Assembly (NCBI GenBank): GCA_919901895.1
Contig: CAKKQI010000377.1
Coordinates: 1 to 12,672 of the forward strand
DNA from: Candidatus Brocadiaceae bacterium
GTDB lineage: Bacteria > Planctomycetota > MHYJ01 > JACQXL01 > CAKKQI01
DNA length: 12,672 nt
Reading direction: 5' to 3'
Part shown: positions 4,461 to 11,750 of the stretch, piece by piece
Layout: each line of letters opens with the position of its first letter
Numbering within the stretch: the stretch's first letter is position 1
Notes under the pieces: model-generated
What the model was told of the DNA's origin: nothing
The model's input: only the letters and a program-made list of their open reading frames with translations
The model's database searches: none
Translations under genes and position numbers: made by a program

Positions 4461-6500
4461 ATGTTGAATGAATTATATAAACTAAAATGCAGCCTGGAAA
4501 AGTGCGGAATTATAACTCCCCAAAAACATCCATCAATACGAAATGCAGGGAAAAAGGAAGGGCTGATATTATATATTGATGATAGTGGTATAAATAGTCT
4601 GGATTATGTGGATAAAACAACCATGGATAATTACTGGAAAATCACTGAAAGTAATCAACATAATTTCCCCATCTTCAAATTAGATGTGCCTATTTATGAA
4701 ACAAAGATGCTAAAAGAAGAGCTAAAGAAGATATTTGATACGAAAGATATAAAAAAGGTTGAGCAGATATTACAAAGTCCAGTATTCACTAAAAAGAATA
4801 AAAAATTAGCCAAAAGAATTTATGAATACCCTAAAGAAATTCTAGATATGATTAGTGATGACTGTCCCAAGGAAAATACTCTCGGAATTCTGATTAATCG
4901 TTTAATAAACCTGCATAAACAGAATAATCTATTAGATGATAAATGGTTTCTAAAGCAACTGACAAGAAATGTCCTATCTGCTCTCAAAGAAGGTAAACTA
5001 AAGGAATGGAGCATTGCAGAAACAATATTTTTCGGAGTATTGGATGATAAGAAAAACGAAGTCCTATTGGTTTTAGATGTGGCAGACTATATGCAAAGAG
5101 GACAAAGGGTAAGTGGCAAGGAAACTATGAATGAGATAAACGAAATCCTTCTTAAAATAACCAATAGCAAGGTGGGCGTTAAAAAGAAAGACGCTTTTGG
5201 TTCTATGCAGGAAATAGAGAATGAGAAATTCCCAAATCCTAAATTACCTGAGTTTGGATTGGTTTATCTTTTCTCAATGAACAAAGATGCAAAATGTCAT
5301 CAGCGGTATAAAAGAATTAGCTCAAGTATTTTCCCGGTCGGCAAAAATTTAAGAATAGAACTTGGTAGCGCATTACAAAACATAGCAAAGAAGGAACGAA
5401 AGGGGAAAACATGGAAAAGAGTGCCTTCAAACAAAGGTAAACAGTCTGATTTATTAATTACTTATCTTGAAAATAGACCGGAAAATGAGATTGGAATAGC
5501 AAGCCTTTTTTCTGATGCTTCGGGAGACGAAGAAATGGAGATTTCATTTGAAGAATCATCTTCTACTGTGTGTAAAGCATTAGCAGGAATTGATACAAGG
5601 ATTTCTGACCATGTTCAATTGTTGGTGTTATCGAAATTTGATACGGGGAGAACACAGATTATATTAAATGAAAGATACAGTACCGCACAAATTGTAACAG
5701 GAGTCCACGATTGGAATTCTGGGGCAAAGAATCATCCCGAAATTTATTTATATATAGACAATGAACAAATGTCTCCCAAGTCATTATCGCCTGCGGAATT
5801 CATGAGGGTCTTTCATTCTCAATGGATTCGTCAGGGATTAGATAGCCACGGGGTGATTGGAGTCCCATTGCGTGATGTATATGATGTATTCTTGGGTAAC
5901 GATAACATAGCAAAGAGAACTGCTGAAAAAATGCTATATACAATAATTCAGCGAAATACCGCTTTACTACTTGGTATTGGTGGCGCCCAATGGTCCAATA
6001 AATGGGAAGGATATGGCGATAGCGTAAAAGATTCATTCTTAAAAGTAGTTTCAGCAATTTCAATCTTATTATGGAAACTTAAAATCAGAAAGGAGGAATA
6101 TATGGCTCAAGTATCATTTTATGTAGGCAGGATGCTGGCTTTGGCTGATACTTTGCACAGGGAATATTGCCTTAATGTGCGAGCAAAGGACAAAACTGAA
6201 GAAGAAAAGAAGAAGTCTTTGCCTCGACAATTAATAGGGAATTCACTGATAACTACGGCGCTTGATAATCCGGAAAAGGGATTAGCCCGTTTAAGTGAGC
6301 GGTTGCCTATTTATCAGGCATGGGCGCAAACGGTACAAGGTGATGATGTTGGATTAGCAAAATGGGTATTGTCAGAATTAGGTGAAGTATCAACCCAGCT
6401 TAAGGAGCTTTCCGTACCCAAAACTGCCGGCGATGCTGAGAGGGCGCAAATTCTTCTCGGCTATCTGGCACGAACAAAATCAAGTAATGAAAATAAATAA
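4461..6500 (+). CDS. cas8c: Divergent Cas8c (Csd1-like) large subunit (679 aa)
   Basis: The gene holds the large-subunit position between cas5 and cas7 in an I-C-type locus. The large subunit recognises the PAM and recruits Cas3. Family-like features are the N-terminal pattern LYKLKCSLEKCGIITP, the middle region around VHDWNSGAKNHPEI, and a helical C-terminal domain from about residue 548 that ends with LLGYLART. The protein is longer than the roughly 570-620 residues usual for Csd1 and lacks clear copies of the standard N-terminal Csd1 motifs, so the call rests mainly on context and the C-terminal part. Its codons are clearly AT-rich. GGAG at 4447-4450 precedes the ATG by 10 nt. The C-terminal 132 codons appear to be translated separately as Cas11. 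Confidence 0.78.
   Translation: MLNELYKLKCSLEKCGIITPQKHPSIRNAGKKEGLILYIDDSGINSLDYVDKTTMDNYWKITESNQHNFPIFKLDVPIYETKMLKEELKKIFDTKDIKKVEQILQSPVFTKKNKKLAKRIYEYPKEILDMISDDCPKENTLGILINRLINLHKQNNLLDDKWFLKQLTRNVLSALKEGKLKEWSIAETIFFGVLDDKKNEVLLVLDVADYMQRGQRVSGKETMNEINEILLKITNSKVGVKKKDAFGSMQEIENEKFPNPKLPEFGLVYLFSMNKDAKCHQRYKRISSSIFPVGKNLRIELGSALQNIAKKERKGKTWKRVPSNKGKQSDLLITYLENRPENEIGIASLFSDASGDEEMEISFEESSSTVCKALAGIDTRISDHVQLLVLSKFDTGRTQIILNERYSTAQIVTGVHDWNSGAKNHPEIYLYIDNEQMSPKSLSPAEFMRVFHSQWIRQGLDSHGVIGVPLRDVYDVFLGNDNIAKRTAEKMLYTIIQRNTALLLGIGGAQWSNKWEGYGDSVKDSFLKVVSAISILLWKLKIRKEEYMAQVSFYVGRMLALADTLHREYCLNVRAKDKTEEEKKKSLPRQLIGNSLITTALDNPEKGLARLSERLPIYQAWAQTVQGDDVGLAKWVLSELGEVSTQLKELSVPKTAGDAERAQILLGYLARTKSSNENK
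6090..6096 (+). promoter_or_regulatory. Internal ribosome binding site for cas11 within cas8
   Basis: AAGGAGG, a near-perfect Shine-Dalgarno sequence, lies inside the cas8 reading frame, 5 nt before an in-frame ATG at 6102. It is stronger than the sites before cas5, cas8 or cas2, which argues against chance. Confidence 0.75.
6102..6500 (+). CDS. cas11c: Cas11c small subunit, internal start within cas8 (132 aa)
   Basis: Type I-C, I-B and I-D large-subunit genes are known to encode the small subunit Cas11 from an internal start in the same frame. Here ATG 6102 is codon 548 of cas8, in frame, with AAGGAGG 5 nt upstream. The product begins MAQVSFYVGRMLALADTLHREY and is strongly helical, with a charged linker (AKDKTEEEKKK) and a second helical part (NSLITTALDNPEKGLARLSERL). 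This fits the helical-bundle small subunits, of which several copies line the Cascade belly and stabilise the target R-loop. It shares its stop codon with cas8. The call is an inference from start signal, size and family precedent. Confidence 0.75.
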   Translation: MAQVSFYVGRMLALADTLHREYCLNVRAKDKTEEEKKKSLPRQLIGNSLITTALDNPEKGLARLSERLPIYQAWAQTVQGDDVGLAKWVLSELGEVSTQLKELSVPKTAGDAERAQILLGYLARTKSSNENK

Positions 6501-6502
6501 AA

Positions 6503-6508
6503 AGGAGG
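6503..6508 (+). promoter_or_regulatory. Ribosome binding site that fixes the cas7 start
   Basis: AGGAGG lies directly against an ATG at 6509 (no spacer) but 6 nt before a second in-frame ATG at 6515. The spacing selects 6515 as the real start. Confidence 0.75.
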
Positions 6509-6514
6509 ATGAGT

Positions 6515-7357
6515 ATGTCTATTATTAAAAGGGCAACTGGATTACTGGTAATTGAGGTGCGAGATTCAAATCCAAATGGTGACCCGGATAGAGAAAGTGA
6601 CCCGCGTCAGAGAAGTGATGACAAAGGTGCGATTTCTCCAGTATCATTTAAGCGAAAATTGCGTGACTTAGTCGAACGAAAAACAGGACCTGTTTGGGAA
6701 TCTATTTCAAAGGAGTTTTCTCCTGCGCTTGCCGCAGATAAGTTTATGATTTCCGAAAGCCGAGAAACGAAACTTAAGGAAATGCGAGCACTGAATGAAA
6801 AACAGTTCACTGAAAATTTTTGGGATGGTCGCATCTTCGGTAACACGGAGTTAGAGAAAGGTAGAAATATACCAGTGAAAACTGGTGTAGTTCAGTTTGG
6901 ACTTGGTGTGTCATTAGCACCCATTAGAGTGGAGCGCATGACAACTACAAATCCCCCAGTGCAAGAAGAAAAGAAAGGGGGGATGGCACCGTTGGCATAC
7001 CGAATTGCACAGCATGGTGTTTACTGTATGCCATTTTTTGTTAACCCAACAGCCGCTATTAAGACTGAATGTACAAGGGAAGATATTGATGTTTTATTGA
7101 AAATGATTCCTTATGCTTATCCACATACTGCTTCATATATTCGTCCCTATGTTGAAATCCGGCACGCTTGGTATATTGAACATAAGTCGGTTCTCGGTTC
7201 CTGTTCGGATTTTGCGCTGATAGACGCACTTACCCCGAAGAAAAAGACAGACCCTGAAAAAGCTTCTATCTCTTGGGATGAATATGATGTTCCTACTAAA
7301 CTCCCTGATGAATTACAGAAAAAGGTTGAACCGTTAAGAGATTTGATGAATCAATAA
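6515..7357 (+). CDS. cas7c: Cas7c (Csd2-like) Cascade backbone subunit (280 aa)
   Basis: Cas7 polymerises along the crRNA spacer to form the Cascade backbone. Family motifs are VIEVRDSNPNGDPD (residues 12-25), the start of SFKRKLRDLV (44-53), FWDGRIFGN (102-110) and VKTGVVQFGLGVSLAPI (121-137), all at the positions expected for Csd2/Csh2-type RAMP proteins. The size is normal. The C-terminal half is divergent from standard Csd2. The gene follows cas8 by 14 bp and ends in a TAATG overlap with cas3, implying translational coupling. Confidence 0.88.
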   Translation: MSIIKRATGLLVIEVRDSNPNGDPDRESDPRQRSDDKGAISPVSFKRKLRDLVERKTGPVWESISKEFSPALAADKFMISESRETKLKEMRALNEKQFTENFWDGRIFGNTELEKGRNIPVKTGVVQFGLGVSLAPIRVERMTTTNPPVQEEKKGGMAPLAYRIAQHGVYCMPFFVNPTAAIKTECTREDIDVLLKMIPYAYPHTASYIRPYVEIRHAWYIEHKSVLGSCSDFALIDALTPKKKTDPEKASISWDEYDVPTKLPDELQKKVEPLRDLMNQ

Positions 7358-9549
7358 TGAATACTCTTTTTTCACATTCAGGTAAAGATGGTATTCCGGC
7401 TCAGTCTTATGAAGAACATATAAAAGCTGTTATTTCAAGGGCAGAAGAGAATGCAGAAAATGCTATGCGCTTCAGGACAAACAAAGGAATACCATTCGTG
7501 GAAACAGTTAAATCAGTGGCAATGTTCCATGATTTGGGCAAGATTGATGAGAAAAACCAGAAAGTTCTATCAGGGTGTAAAAAGGCAAGGCACCTTCCTA
7601 TTAATCATGTTGATGCTGGAGTCGCTTGCCTAAAGAACAATAATCAGATTGAATCAGCTTTTTTGGCATATGCGCATCATATTGGGCTTCAATATCTAAG
7701 GGCGGAAGTACAGGAAAAGGGGCAGCAGGATTATTTCAGGGATATGAATATCAAGGAGCAAGTAGATGCGGGAATAGAAAAATATCTTGAACTGCATAAT
7801 AATTTGTTACCCGAAATAGTAATGCCCACACAGCCGAAAAAGAGCGGAATGAAGCCGTTTGACCGTCGGCTTGCTTTATCCTGTCTTGTAGACGCAGACT
7901 ATGGCAATACTGCAAGACATTATCACAAGGAAGTCAAATATGATATTCCGCCGACGCGATGGAAAGAACGGATGATAAAACTGGATAAGTATGTTCAAGG
8001 ATTGCCTGTTTCTGAACGGAGCGATGACCGAAATCTGATTTACAGGGATTGTAAGAATGCAGATATTATTAATCTAATCCGCACCTGCGATAGTCCGGTG
8101 GGAACGGGTAAGACGACTTCTGTAATGGCGCACTTGCTGAAAATTGCAGATGCAAAACAGTTGCGTCATATCATAGTAGTTCTACCCTTTACTAATATCA
8201 TAAAACAATCCGTTGAAACTTACCGCAATGCATTAGTTCTGGAAGGCGAAAACAAAGAGGATATTGTAGCCGAACATCATCATCAGGCAGAGTTTTCAGA
8301 TTTGGAATCACGGCATCTTGCCACGCTTTGGTCAGCACCTATTATAATCACAACTGCCGTCCAGTTCTTTGAGACACTTGCCAGTAACCACCCATCCCGG
8401 CTTCGCAAATTGCACGAATTGCCAGGGACAGCCGTATTTATAGATGAAGTTCAATCGGCTATACCGGCTGAATATTGGCCTGTTACCTGGAAATGGATAG
8501 AGTACCTTACAGAAGAATGGGGTTGTTATTTTGTGCTGGTGTCAGGGACGTTACCTAAATTCTTGCAGAATGAAAATATTATTAAGCCGGCAAGGACTGA
8601 TTTGAGTGATTTATTAAACGCTGAAACCAGTCAGAAAGTAATTGGCACCGAAAAGAAACGTATAAAATATGATTCTCAGAAAGAGGCTTTTAATAAGGAA
8701 TCTTTGGCAGAATTCGTTATTTCTAAGCCGGGCCCTCGTCTTATCATTATGAATACAGTGCAATCTGCGGCTGTCATGGCGAATTACTTGACCGAAAAAC
8801 GTGGATATAAACCATGCGAATCTGTTTATCATCTTTCAACCGCACTAACACCTAATGATAGGAATAATGTTGTTGATAAAATCAAGGAGCGTTTTAAGGA
8901 TAAAAATAATGATTGGATAGTTGTGGCGACCAGTTGTATTGAAGCAGGAATGGACTTTTCTTTTAATGTAGCCTTTAGAGAAAGTTGTAGTGCGGCAAGC
9001 TTAATCCAAACCGGCGGCAGAGTCAATCGGCATAGTAGCGGAACTATCACAGGGGAAGTTTGGGATTTCAGGGTTCAGGATGCACTACTGAATGACAATC
9101 CTCAGTTTAGGCACTCGGTAAAAGTATTATCAGATTTGTTTGCAGGCGGTTATTTTGACAAGATGTCACCTTCAGACCTTGTTACCGAAGCAATGAAGTG
9201 GGAAGTTGAAGAAAGCGACAAAGCAGAAGCATTAAAGAAAGCAGAAAATGATGCCAATTATCCTGAAGTGGCTAAATTGTATCAAGTAATAGATGCGCCG
9301 ACAAAACTTGTGGTAATTGATGAGACAATTATAGACGAGTTGAAAAATAGGAGAAAAGTAAAGCCAATAGATTTGGTTAAGGGAAGCGTTCAAATGAGGG
9401 TTTACAATATTGAAAAATTAAGACTTCAATCCATACCCGGATATGAAGAAATTTATGAATGGAATTATAAATATAACTCTGAATTCCTCGGATATATGGC
9501 GGGAATATTGCCAATTCTAAACTTCGAGAAAAATGGAGCTATTAAATAA
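7357..9549 (+). CDS. cas3: Cas3 nuclease-helicase with N-terminal HD domain (730 aa)
   Basis: Cas3 unwinds and shreds the DNA bound by Cascade. An HD nuclease domain fills about residues 1-190: SHS (6-8), EEH (19-21), FHDLGK (57-62), INHVDAGVA (82-90) and AHH (106-108). The superfamily 2 helicase follows: Walker A SPVGTGKT (246-253), DEVQ (363-366) at the DExH position, SGT (396-398) for motif III, ATSCIEAGMDF (524-534) and QTGGRVNR (551-558) for motif VI. All key motifs are intact, so it should be active. It is placed between cas7 and cas4, an order known from I-B loci; in I-C loci cas3 normally comes first. A stub of the usual I-C cas3 remains at 3622. It starts in a 1-nt overlap with the cas7 stop and ends 2 bp before cas4. 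Confidence 0.93.
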   Translation: MNTLFSHSGKDGIPAQSYEEHIKAVISRAEENAENAMRFRTNKGIPFVETVKSVAMFHDLGKIDEKNQKVLSGCKKARHLPINHVDAGVACLKNNNQIESAFLAYAHHIGLQYLRAEVQEKGQQDYFRDMNIKEQVDAGIEKYLELHNNLLPEIVMPTQPKKSGMKPFDRRLALSCLVDADYGNTARHYHKEVKYDIPPTRWKERMIKLDKYVQGLPVSERSDDRNLIYRDCKNADIINLIRTCDSPVGTGKTTSVMAHLLKIADAKQLRHIIVVLPFTNIIKQSVETYRNALVLEGENKEDIVAEHHHQAEFSDLESRHLATLWSAPIIITTAVQFFETLASNHPSRLRKLHELPGTAVFIDEVQSAIPAEYWPVTWKWIEYLTEEWGCYFVLVSGTLPKFLQNENIIKPARTDLSDLLNAETSQKVIGTEKKRIKYDSQKEAFNKESLAEFVISKPGPRLIIMNTVQSAAVMANYLTEKRGYKPCESVYHLSTALTPNDRNNVVDKIKERFKDKNNDWIVVATSCIEAGMDFSFNVAFRESCSAASLIQTGGRVNRHSSGTITGEVWDFRVQDALLNDNPQFRHSVKVLSDLFAGGYFDKMSPSDLVTEAMKWEVEESDKAEALKKAENDANYPEVAKLYQVIDAPTKLVVIDETIIDELKNRRKVKPIDLVKGSVQMRVYNIEKLRLQSIPGYEEIYEWNYKYNSEFLGYMAGILPILNFEKNGAIK

Positions 9550-9551
9550 CT

Positions 9552-10223
9552 ATGTACCCCGAAGATGATTTTATCCAGTTGTCCGCTTTACAGCATTTTG
9601 TTTTCTGTAAGCGTCAATGCGCCCTGATTCATATTGAACAGGCATGGTCAGAAAACCGCTTTACCGCCGAAGGTAAAATAATGCACGATAAAGTCCACGA
9701 GGGTCCTTCCGAGACGCAGAAAGATACTCGTATCACACGCGGTTTAGTCCTGCACTCTTTTGCATTAGGGCTTTCCGCTAAAGCCGATGTGGTAGAGTTT
9801 CATAGAACCGAAAATGGTGGAAACTGGGTACCGTTCCCGGTTGAGTATAAGCGCGGCAAGCCCAAGCGGGATGATTGCGATAAAGTTCAACTTTGCGCCC
9901 AAACACTTTGCCTTGAGGAAATGCTTAAGGTAACTATTCCCTGCGGGGCAATATTTTACGGTAAGACCAGACACCGGCTTGATGTGGTTTTTGATGATGC
10001 CCTGCGTCAGAAAACAATAGAAATAGCCAAACAACTGCACGTATTTATTGATGCGGGAAATACACCGATGCCGATTTATACCGAGAAATGCGATTCCTGT
10101 TCTTTTGTGGATGAGTGTTTACCCAAGCCCATTGGACGAAAGATTCCGGTGAAAGAATATTTGCAGAAGGAACTATCAAAGGCTTGTAGCGAGCCCCGCC
10201 TTAAGCGGGACGAATCTAAATGA
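9552..10223 (+). CDS. cas4: Cas4 PAM-selecting nuclease of the adaptation module (223 aa)
   Basis: Cas4 is a RecB-like iron-sulphur nuclease that trims prespacers and checks the PAM with Cas1-Cas2. Visible residues are C19 for the cluster (FCKRQCALIH), H45 (GKIMHDKVHE), D79 (AKADVVEF), E98 and K100 (VEYKRGKPK), the QxxxQ stretch at 113-117, and C180, C183 and C189 (CDSCSFVDEC) for the rest of the Fe-S cluster. It is complete by every motif. The ATG follows the cas3 stop by 2 bp, and the end overlaps cas1 by 4 bp (ATGA). A small palindrome, CCCGC-CTTAA-GCGGG, at 10195-10209 codes for part of the variable C-terminal tail. Base composition is less AT-rich than in cas3. Confidence 0.95.
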   Translation: MYPEDDFIQLSALQHFVFCKRQCALIHIEQAWSENRFTAEGKIMHDKVHEGPSETQKDTRITRGLVLHSFALGLSAKADVVEFHRTENGGNWVPFPVEYKRGKPKRDDCDKVQLCAQTLCLEEMLKVTIPCGAIFYGKTRHRLDVVFDDALRQKTIEIAKQLHVFIDAGNTPMPIYTEKCDSCSFVDECLPKPIGRKIPVKEYLQKELSKACSEPRLKRDESK

Positions 10224-11266
10224 AAAAGTATTTAAATACCTTATTTATTACTACACAGAAAGCGTATTTGCACAAAGAGGGTGAAACTGTAGTCGTTTCC
10301 GTTGATAAAGAGGTCCGTTTGCAGGTGCCGATACACACGCTCTGGGGCATTGTATGTTTCGGTCAGGTGTCTATGAGCCCGTTCCTGATGGGCTTCTGCG
10401 CCGAGAATAACGTGGCGGTTAGTTTCCTGACCGAATACGGACGTTTTCTGGCAAGCGTTCAGGGTGAAATATCCGGTAATGTCCTGCTTCGCCGCGAACA
10501 GTATCGCCAGGCAGATGATATGAAATGCTCTTCTGAAATAACCAAGTCTATCCTGATGGGTAAAATATCCAATTGCCGAACTGTCTTGCAGAGAAGTTTA
10601 AGAGACCATGAGGATAAGGTAAATGCGGAAGAAATCACAAAGGCATCAAGCCGTTTGGCTTTTTCCATTGACCATGTTCAAGGAGCAGATTCGTCTAAAA
10701 CGGGTTCGTTGGATGTCCTGCGCGGGATAGAAGGCGAATCAGCTAATAATTATTTTGGTGTGTTTGACCATTTGATAGTTGCCCAGAAAGATGATTTTAA
10801 GTTTAAAGACAGAAGCCGGCGCCCGCCTTTGGATGAAGTGAATTGCCTTCTGTCTTTTCTATATACATTGCTGACACACGATGTTCGCTCGGCATTGGAA
10901 ACTGTTGGGTTGGATTCATGTGTAGGGTTTCTGCACCGTGATAGACCGGGGCGGCCCGGTTTGGCGCTGGATATTATGGAAGAGTTCAGACCGTTTCTGA
11001 CAGACCGACTGGCATTGTCGCTTATCAACCGTGAGCAGGTTCGCAAAAATGGATTTAAGAAGATGGAGTCAGGCGCGGTTTTTATGAATGATGAAACTCG
11101 CAAGGAGGTTTTGGTAGCTTATCAGAAACGAAAGCAGGAGGAGATTGAGCATCCGTATTTAAAGGAAACGGTGCAGGTGGGTTTGTTGCCCTATATTCAG
11201 GCGTTATTGCTGGCGCGGCATCTGCGCGGGGATATTGATGGGTATCCGGTGTTTATCTGGAAGTAA
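10220..11266 (+). CDS. cas1: Cas1 integrase (348 aa)
   Basis: Cas1 with Cas2 inserts new spacers at the leader end of the array. It carries the type I-C pattern: MKKYLNTLFITTQKAYLHKEG at the start, RGIEGESANNYF with metal-binding E171, GFLHRDRPGRPGLALD with H239 and D251, then IMEEFRP. These correspond to the Glu, His and Asp of the Cas1 active site. Length is normal for I-C Cas1. It overlaps cas4 by 4 bp and precedes cas2 by 8 bp. Composition is close to cas4 and to the genes before the cas locus. Confidence 0.97.
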   Translation: MKKYLNTLFITTQKAYLHKEGETVVVSVDKEVRLQVPIHTLWGIVCFGQVSMSPFLMGFCAENNVAVSFLTEYGRFLASVQGEISGNVLLRREQYRQADDMKCSSEITKSILMGKISNCRTVLQRSLRDHEDKVNAEEITKASSRLAFSIDHVQGADSSKTGSLDVLRGIEGESANNYFGVFDHLIVAQKDDFKFKDRSRRPPLDEVNCLLSFLYTLLTHDVRSALETVGLDSCVGFLHRDRPGRPGLALDIMEEFRPFLTDRLALSLINREQVRKNGFKKMESGAVFMNDETRKEVLVAYQKRKQEEIEHPYLKETVQVGLLPYIQALLLARHLRGDIDGYPVFIWK

Positions 11267-11274
11267 GAAGAATT

Positions 11275-11565
11275 ATGTTAGTATTAGTCAGTTACGATAT
11301 GAATATAGAAAGCGAGGGCGGGAAACGCCGTCTACGTCGGGTGGCAAAAGTTTGCAAGGATTACGGGCAGCGAGTGCAGTTTTCGGTCTTTGAATGCATT
11401 GTTGACCCAACCCAGTGGGCGGTCTTGAGGCAGAAACTGATTAATGAAATAGAACCGGCAAAGGATAGTTTACGATTCTATTTCCTTGGTGCAAACTGGA
11501 AACGCCGGGTGGAACACATCGGCGCAAAGGAGGCGGTTGATTTGGAAGGACCGTTAATTGTTTGA
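11275..11565 (+). CDS. cas2: Cas2 adaptation subunit (96 aa)
   Basis: Cas2 is the dimeric scaffold of the Cas1-Cas2 integrase. The ferredoxin-like fold starts MLVLVSYDM with the conserved D8, followed by GGKRRLRRVAKVCKDYGQRVQFSVFEC, RFYFLG and the C-terminal VDLEGPLIV, typical of type I-C Cas2. Size is normal. It ends 185 bp before the first CRISPR repeat. Its Shine-Dalgarno sequence is weak (AAGAAG), so coupling to cas1 is likely. Confidence 0.96.
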   Translation: MLVLVSYDMNIESEGGKRRLRRVAKVCKDYGQRVQFSVFECIVDPTQWAVLRQKLINEIEPAKDSLRFYFLGANWKRRVEHIGAKEAVDLEGPLIV

Positions 11566-11750
11566 AAAGTAGGTGCGAACCGGTAGTGATACCAGATTCA
11601 GGAAGATATTCGCATTAGATGGAACTATTGAGAAAATATGACGTTATGAAGCTTATAAGCCAAGTGTTCTTTGAAAAATTGAGCGGAAGAGGTGTCTTTC
11701 GCAAAAACACTATTGCAACTCCTTATTACAAAAGGAGTTGAAGAGGAAGA
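11566..11750 (+). promoter_or_regulatory. CRISPR leader
   Basis: This 185-bp AT-rich stretch separates cas2 from the first repeat. It begins GAAAAGTAGGTGCGAACCGG; GTGCGAACC soon after cas2 is, from general knowledge, common in I-C leaders. It holds a perfect palindrome, GCTTATAAGC, at 11651-11660, an inverted pair AGTGTT/AACACT (11663-11668, 11706-11711) and the hairpin at 11716-11740. The array promoter should lie here, but I see no convincing -35/-10 pair (TTGAGA at 11628 and TATAAG at 11654 are 20 bp apart). Confidence 0.75.
11716..11740. repeat. Perfect 9-bp inverted repeat at the leader-repeat junction
   Basis: CAACTCCTT (11716-11724) and AAGGAGTTG (11732-11740) flank the 7-nt loop ATTACAA, ending 10 bp before the first repeat. 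No T-run follows. Its position is that of a leader-anchoring site for spacer integration, or of an RNA structure at the 5' side of the pre-crRNA. Confidence 0.6.

Noticed and set aside
7357..9549. DEVQ and SGT in Cas3 as signs of an inactive helicase
   Set aside because: Such variants at the DExH and motif III positions occur in Cas3 families; the nuclease residues and Walker A lysine are intact.
10750..11103. 117-codon frame antisense to cas1
   Set aside because: The sense strand is clearly cas1 with all active-site residues; the antisense frame shows no recognisable domain.
3812..11565. Search for a cas6 gene
   Set aside because: None is present. Type I-C uses Cas5 for crRNA processing, so its absence is expected.
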